Part shown: positions 59,340 to 64,000 of the stretch, one piece after another
Numbering within the stretch: position 1 is the first letter of the stretch
Layout of the letters: each line of letters opens with the position of its first letter
From: Gymnopilus junonius
Lineage: Eukaryota > Basidiomycota > Agaricomycetes > Agaricales > Galerinaceae
Direction of reading: 5' to 3'
DNA length: 64,000 nt
Assembly: GCA_015501075.1 (NCBI GenBank)
Contig: JADNYJ010000101.1
Location: forward strand, 80,349-144,348
Position numbers and translations under genes: made by a program
Notes under the pieces: model-generated
Told to the model about the DNA's origin: nothing
The model's input: only the letters and a program-made list of their open reading frames with translations
Databases searched by the model: none

Positions 59340-60316
59340 ATGGACCTCTATCGATGGTTCTTTGGGCTTCCAGATCCTAACGAAGAAGCCTCTTTTGACA
59401 ATACCTTCGATCGCCTGATTGCTCGCGGCCGCAGGCGCAATAGGTCACCATACTGGAAATTGCTTCGATGGAGCGAGTATATCTGGCGGACAATTCATTT
59501 CAAGTTTACCAATATGCGTGACTATATATGGCGTTGTATGTACCACCACATTTGAATGGACCTTAAACTAACTGAACACCTTGAACAGCAACTTTAGGTC
59601 GCTGGATCTATGTTAAAGTTGGGCGAATGGCGACTGAGGCAGCAACGATGCGCTTCCTGTCGTCACATACTTCTATACCCATCCCCCGTGTATGGATCAC
59701 TTTTGGTTGGGGTGGGTACCACTACATCTTCATGGAAAGACTTCAGGGAGCAGTTCTCGAGGACGTGTGGGATCGACTTTCGGAAGACTTAAGAGGCGCC
59801 GTTGCCAATCAAATCAAAGGATATGTCACTCAATTGCGAGCTTTACCTCCTCCTCCTGGTCTCAAATCTATCTGTTCCATACAGGGGGGGCCTGTCTGGT
59901 GCTTTCGATTAAACTTCGATGGAAAGACGGGCCCATTCAGAGACGAAGAACACATGAATCTCCAACTTCGGCACTTGAAGTCTCTCCAAGATTTCACGCC
60001 GATCGTACAGACAGTACATGCACGGAAGCACCCTTTGGTTTTCACGCATAACGACCTTTTCCCAAGGAACATTATGATCGAGGAGAAGACAGGTAAGATC
60101 ATAGCTATTCTCGACTGGGAGTCTGCTGGGTGGTTTCCGGATTATTGGGAATATTGCAAATGCATTAATTGGGGAGCTTGGCGGGTTGAACAAAAATATT
60201 GGAAGGACTGGGTGCCGAGGATGATTCCTGTTTACGCAGAGGAGGCTGAGGCCGATAGAGTGCTCCTGTGGGAATCCGGTTTTCGGGACCTCAGTCCGTT
60301 TCAACATGCCCCCTGA
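59340..60316 (+). CDS. Aminoglycoside-phosphotransferase-like kinase (APH family)
   Basis: Exon 59340-59535 joins exon 59589-60316 over GTATGT...ACAG to give about 307 residues. The kinase-like fold shows YVKVGRMATEAATMRFL (Lys and Glu of the ATP site), PIPRVW, the hinge YIFMERLQG, the catalytic loop HNDLFPRNIM near residue 219 and ILDWESAGW (DxD/DWE metal site) near 241. These are the catalytic signatures of the APH/choline-kinase family. Fungal members are numerous and mostly of unknown substrate; resistance to drugs should not be assumed. The gene is intact, with start ATG at 59340. Confidence 0.9.
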
Positions 60317-60536
60317 GTATTCCGGCATTCGGGTGGGAGTGGACCTTCAATCTCACATAAACATGTTGATGGGGACATTTTTTCCTGCGAAACAGATTGT
60401 AATTAATAGTCGCATAGATTACTCAAGGCCGTCGTAGTTACTCAATTATTTACGCGTAATGCTTATATCTACATATCCATTACCCGGACACCTTGTACCA
60501 AACGGCATTGCAGTGGATTCTGATATGCCCTGTCGC

Positions 60537-60995
60537 CTACTTGAGAGACGGTGTGAAAGAACAAATCTTTCCATTTAGAATGGCGAGTGTGAAAGATGTC
60601 TTGCATGTACCGAGGCCTACAAGATTGTGTATCAGGCGTATCGCCCACTGGGAGCATTCCCAATTCTTATGGATTCCAGTGAGAGGTGTGTCTATTTGGC
60701 CAACGGGTTGATCGTCCAGGACGGCTCGAAATTCTTGAATTGAGCAATTAAGGTCCGGCAGGGGGACACAGCAGACGAATGTCGAGCTTGCCAAAAGGTT
60801 AACTTCGAGATGAAGCTTCTTCCAAGGGCCGCCGTTCTGAGCGATATGGCAAACCTCTAGCTTTGGGACTCCGAGTCTATTACCTGGGGCAACAGCCAGA
60901 GCCCAATGATAATAATGAGAGTCTGCGGTGGTGTGTAGAACGATATAGCAGTTTAGCTGCTCCACTAGAATAAAAAATGTAAACCCATCAGCCAT
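60537..60995 (-). CDS. Small fungal protein with conserved His and Cys, unknown function
   Basis: A frame of about 152 residues from ATG 60995. It reads YIVLHTTADSHYYHWALAVA, then NGGPWKKLHLEVN, CCVPLPDLN, IDTPLTGIHKNWECSQWAIR and LIHNLV. The pattern HxxHWAL...(about 90)...CxQWAI is one I have seen in a set of short Agaricomycete proteins of unknown function; the spaced His and Cys recall papain-like folds, but no catalytic triad is proven. The upstream open frame to 61349 lacks ATG and probably is not translated. The last 20 residues may be intron read-through. Confidence 0.5.
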   Translation of the reverse strand: MADGFTFFILVEQLNCYIVLHTTADSHYYHWALAVAPGNRLGVPKLEVCHIAQNGGPWKKLHLEVNLLASSTFVCCVPLPDLNCSIQEFRAVLDDQPVGQIDTPLTGIHKNWECSQWAIRLIHNLVGLGTCKTSFTLAILNGKICSFTPSLK

Positions 60996-62355
60996 ATGGG
61001 TATTGGAATGAAGAATAAACACACTGTGTGATCGATGCAGGTGAATTGGGTGGCGAATTAGCCTCAGATTTTCCTCCTTTTTATACGCAAATTGAAGAAT
61101 AAGTCTTGGCAGACAATTGTAAAAGGGTGGGTTGGTCGGATACCACACGAAAACGGCATGGAAGTGAATTACACCCACATCTCTTCCCCGCCGGATAACT
61201 GCCGTGCCTCGCAATTTTTCTACATACAAAGACTGTGTCGTAGTTAGAACACCATGTGCATATTGTGAGGCTGTTCGGAATCGATTGTGTGTGCATAACC
61301 TGAGTCCTTCTAACCAACCGACAGGATGTTGCCCACAAGCCGCCCACACAGGGTCCAGTGAGAGTCGTAGTCTAAATTTTTGATTATCATCAGATCCAGA
61401 GACTCTTACACAGCTCTTAAAGGCATTCTCTTCTTCCTTGAAATTTTTTAGGCATTCCTTGTATCGTCATTCCTAGAAGACTTATGCAAGAAGGCTTCTC
61501 CCTCTCTGAATTTGAGCGCCTGCTGTGGGCGCTTTCGCGGACCGGTACTCTGAGTCAGGTTACAGGTACACTTGGTTTTAATATAGAATGTGATCCATGT
61601 CCTTGACGTGTGGCATAGAAGAACATTGCACATTGTTCCCTGGTCGAACATATGACTGATATACAAGTGAAAAATGAGTACCAGGGTACGGCGCTATTGC
61701 ATTTTCAGACCTGCCTGCCCACCCGCCCACACATCACACACACACAATGCGACACATTGGCAGGCCGATATGGCTAAGGCCTGCGATGCTGGAGCTCGGA
61801 GATGCGTCGAGCAGGCAGTGCTGGTCGTGTTGCGGCAAGGAGGGATGATATTCGGAATGGACGACGCGCTGGCATACAAACACGATGGGCAAACAACTGT
61901 CCAAACGGCCCGAAAATGAGCACTTTATATTACAAAATGGTCATTTTGAGCCAATTGGACAGCCGCTTGGTGAAAACATGCACAGGCCGCTGATGGAAGC
62001 TAATCTAATCTATGTAACTGTTTGTGACACTGTCCGAGGTGTCCAATCTCACTGTCACAACATTGACAATGATGAGCGTTTCAGAATGCTCCTGGCTTTT
62101 ACATTGTTAGGAATATCAAAGTTCCGTATTTTATTTGTGACAACACCCACTGGCAGCACCCACTTCATCTGTTCTTCTCCTTGATAACTACTGTCTAGAG
62201 CAACTATGTGTTCCTTTGTAATTCTTATTTCTGAACAAGGTGGAAAAGAATTTACTACAGCCTCTGGGGATACCTTGTTTCAGGGAAGATTCCAGAACAC
62301 AAAATCAGTTTGTAAGAAGCAATTTACCATGGGGTGCACATAGCTTTGGCAACGG
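60996..62355. other. Intergenic region with a MITE-like unit
   Basis: Apart from the repeat at 61884-61970, only short frames are present. A CA/CCCAC-rich patch lies at 61711-61750. Confidence 0.4.
61884..61970. repeat. MITE-like inverted-repeat unit, copy B
   Basis: Runs from CAACTGTCCAAACGGCCCGA through ATTACAAAATGGTCATTTTG to CCAATTGGACAG. It is the reverse complement of the unit at 22896-22977 with few changes. Confidence 0.65.
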
Positions 62356-62557
62356 TGTAGTCTACGTATGTAGTGTTTAATAAAACCCTTTAACTTCCCT
62401 TTAAGGAAGGTAAGGATTCAGGTACAAGAACAGTTACATTTCATCCTTCTCGGATGGCTGTTTATATACTACAATCTCGATCATACCTACTATCTAAGGT
62501 AAGTATTCAATCTCTGACTGAATGTTGGATACTTGGGTTGTTGCCTATGCCCCAACA
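62356..62557 (-). repeat. 3' LTR of a Ty1/Copia element
   Basis: Read on the minus strand, the LTR starts TGTTGGGGCATAGGCAACAA at 62557 directly after a polypurine tract (GAGGGGGAG). It ends in ...CTACA at 62356 or 62369. Length is about 190-200 bases. The partner LTR lies outside the window, so its end cannot be fixed. Confidence 0.75.
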
Positions 62558-64000
62558 CTCCCCCTCAAGCCGAGGAGTCTGATAATCCAAGTTCGGCAAC
62601 ATGCCGAATGAACTTGGGCCTCTGTAAAGGCTTAGTAAATATGTCTGCCATTTGTTGAGGATCACGGCAGTCCTTTATACACACTGATTCTTCTTTGACT
62701 CTCTCTCTAACCCAATGCTATCTTATATCTATATGTTTACCCCTCTTATGAAACTGGGGATTTTTAGCCATAGCAATAGAACCATCATTATCTCCCAGAA
62801 CAAGAGTCGGTTCTTTCTGCTCAAAGCCTAATTCTTCATATAAAGTGTGGAGCCACATGGCTTCCCTAGATGCTTCGGATAATGCCACATATTTGGCTTC
62901 TGTGGAGGAAAGTGCGATTGTGGACTGCTTCTTTGATCCCCATGTAATCGCTCCTCCGTGAGATAGGAGCACATACCCAGAAATAGATTTCCTGTCATTG
63001 GCATTTGCAAAGCCAGCATCTGAGTACCCAAAGGCTAGATTGTTCCTCTGAAATTCATGAGGTTTAGTTGTATAAGTGATACCATAATTCTTGGTCCCAG
63101 CTAAGTATCTGAGGACCCTCTTAGCCACCGTATAATGAGCCATGCTCAGATTTGCTGTAAAGGCAGCCAATCTATTTATGGCATAAGCTATATCGGGCCT
63201 TGTGGCGGTTGCCAGATATTGAAGGGAACCGATTAATGATGCATAAGAATTGCTTCTATTTCCGTCTGATCCTTCGGGGTTCGGTTCGAGCTATATTTGG
63301 ATCCAATGGTGTAGAAACTGGATTACACTTCTCCATACCCTCACGGCATAGAATAGTTTCAATATATTGCCTTTGTGAGATGGTAATGGAGTCCGGGGTT
63401 TGAGTAATCTCAATACCAACTATCTTTGTTGGTTCCCCAAGATCTGTAAGGTCCAATATAGAATTCAATTCACTTTTAAGCTTCTTCATGCGCTCGTCAG
63501 AGAGGGTGAACACTAATAGATCATCGACCCAGACTGTGATAATTTCCAAGTCATTAGTATGACCACTCCCCCTGACATAGGCACGGATCACTCCATAGCG
63601 CTTGAAAGCCTATATTCTTTAATCTGCGATCTAGCTCGGTTCCACTCTCGGCCCGACTGCTTCAAACCATAAATGGTTTTAATCAATCGGCAAACTCTAT
63701 CAGTGCCATCACCGAAACCTTCGGGCTGGCGCATAATGACCCGCTCCTTCAGTATTCCATTAAGGTAAGCGCCCTTTACGTCCAACTGCTGAATTTTAAA
63801 CTTCATTACAGGAACGAGTGCTAATATTGCGCGGATCGTCTCTAAGCACACAACTGGAGAGAATGTGTCATTGTAGTCTTGTCCGGGTCTCTGCGCGCAT
63901 CCTTTAGCCACTAGTCTCGCTTTGTACTTAATTAGTTCCCCTAATTTATTATACTTCTTTGTGAGTACCCATTTATTAGCTATTGGGACTGCATCTGCCA
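62558..64000 (-). mobile_element. Ty1/Copia retrotransposon, 3' part, decayed
   Basis: The pol frame enters at the right edge. Reverse transcriptase blocks are RLVAKGCAQRPGQDYNDTF, LDVKGAYLNG, IYGLKQSGREWN and VWVDDLLVF (the YVDD site). RNase H follows with ISGYVLLSHGGAITWGSKKQ, LSSTEAKYVALSEA and the end block MADIFTKPLQRPKF before TGA at about 62570. Frame breaks lie near 63640, 63595 and 63293, and a TAG replaces Tyr just after HIDIR (62718-62720). The element is therefore inactive. Gag, protease and integrase are beyond the window. Confidence 0.9.

Noticed and set aside
1..64000. CRISPR arrays, bacterial operons, ribosome-binding sites
   Set aside because: The window is clearly eukaryotic (spliceosomal introns, LINE, Copia); no regularly spaced repeat arrays were seen.
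1..64000. tRNA and rRNA genes
   Set aside because: I looked for box B-like GGTTCGANTCC and cloverleaf ends; the only similar strings (for example near 23024) belong to transposon TIRs. A tRNA scan would be needed to exclude them fully.

Overview
The window looks like nuclear DNA of a mushroom-forming basidiomycete (Agaricomycetes). Genes are cut by many short GT-AG introns of about 50-70 bases. The protein families are typical of that group: BTB-like proteins, expanded P450s, UstYa (DUF3328), an HNH protein, an F-box-like protein and atypical Ras. Decayed copies of DNA transposons, one LINE and one Copia element lie between the genes. Gene models were built by hand from splice junctions, reading frame and remembered family motifs; no search was run.

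Layout. 0-1.5 kb: zinc-finger-like repetitive-family protein (minus) with an in-frame stop. 1.5-6.2 kb: no recognisable gene. 6.2-7.1 kb: HNH-domain protein (minus). 8.2-9.9 kb: six-hairpin glycosidase (minus) with two frame breaks. 10.8-16.3 kb: two tandem cytochrome P450 genes, each 11 exons with identical intron positions, separated by a TIR element of about 0.9 kb. 16.4-18.6 kb: SET-domain protein (minus). 19.5-20.9 kb: F-box/LRR-like protein (minus). 23.0-23.8 kb: internally deleted pogo/Tigger-type element. 26.0-27.3 and 30.3-31.5 kb: two related BTB-like genes, the second badly decayed. 33.5-40.3 kb: full-length Tad-like LINE with an 11-bp target-site duplication and a 31-nt poly(A) tail. 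40.8-42.6 kb: ZPR1 with several frame breaks. 44.9-46.2 kb: ubiquitin C-terminal hydrolase. 47.0-47.4 kb: small secreted cysteine-rich protein (minus). 48.8-49.1 kb: possible small secreted peptide. 49.2-51.7 kb: MFS transporter. 52.0-52.9 kb: UstYa-family protein (minus). 53.7-55.2 kb: membrane-anchored fungal protein with frame breaks. 55.6-57.1 kb: septin. 58.0-58.9 kb: atypical Ras-like GTPase. 59.3-60.3 kb: aminoglycoside-phosphotransferase-like kinase. 60.5-61.0 kb: small H/C-containing protein (minus). 62.3 kb to the end: 3' part of a decayed Ty1/Copia element with one LTR.

The housekeeping genes (septin, ubiquitin hydrolase, ZPR1) are mixed with accessory genes. The P450 pair is a recent tandem duplication. 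The small peptide, MFS transporter and UstYa genes sit side by side and could be part of a small secondary-metabolite (RiPP-like) locus, which is an inference. The most striking general feature is that reading-frame breaks are clustered. P450s, SET, MFS, UCH, septin, Ras and kinase read without any break, while ZPR1, LINE ORF2, UstYa, the 54-kb membrane protein, the glycosidase and both BTB-like genes carry several.
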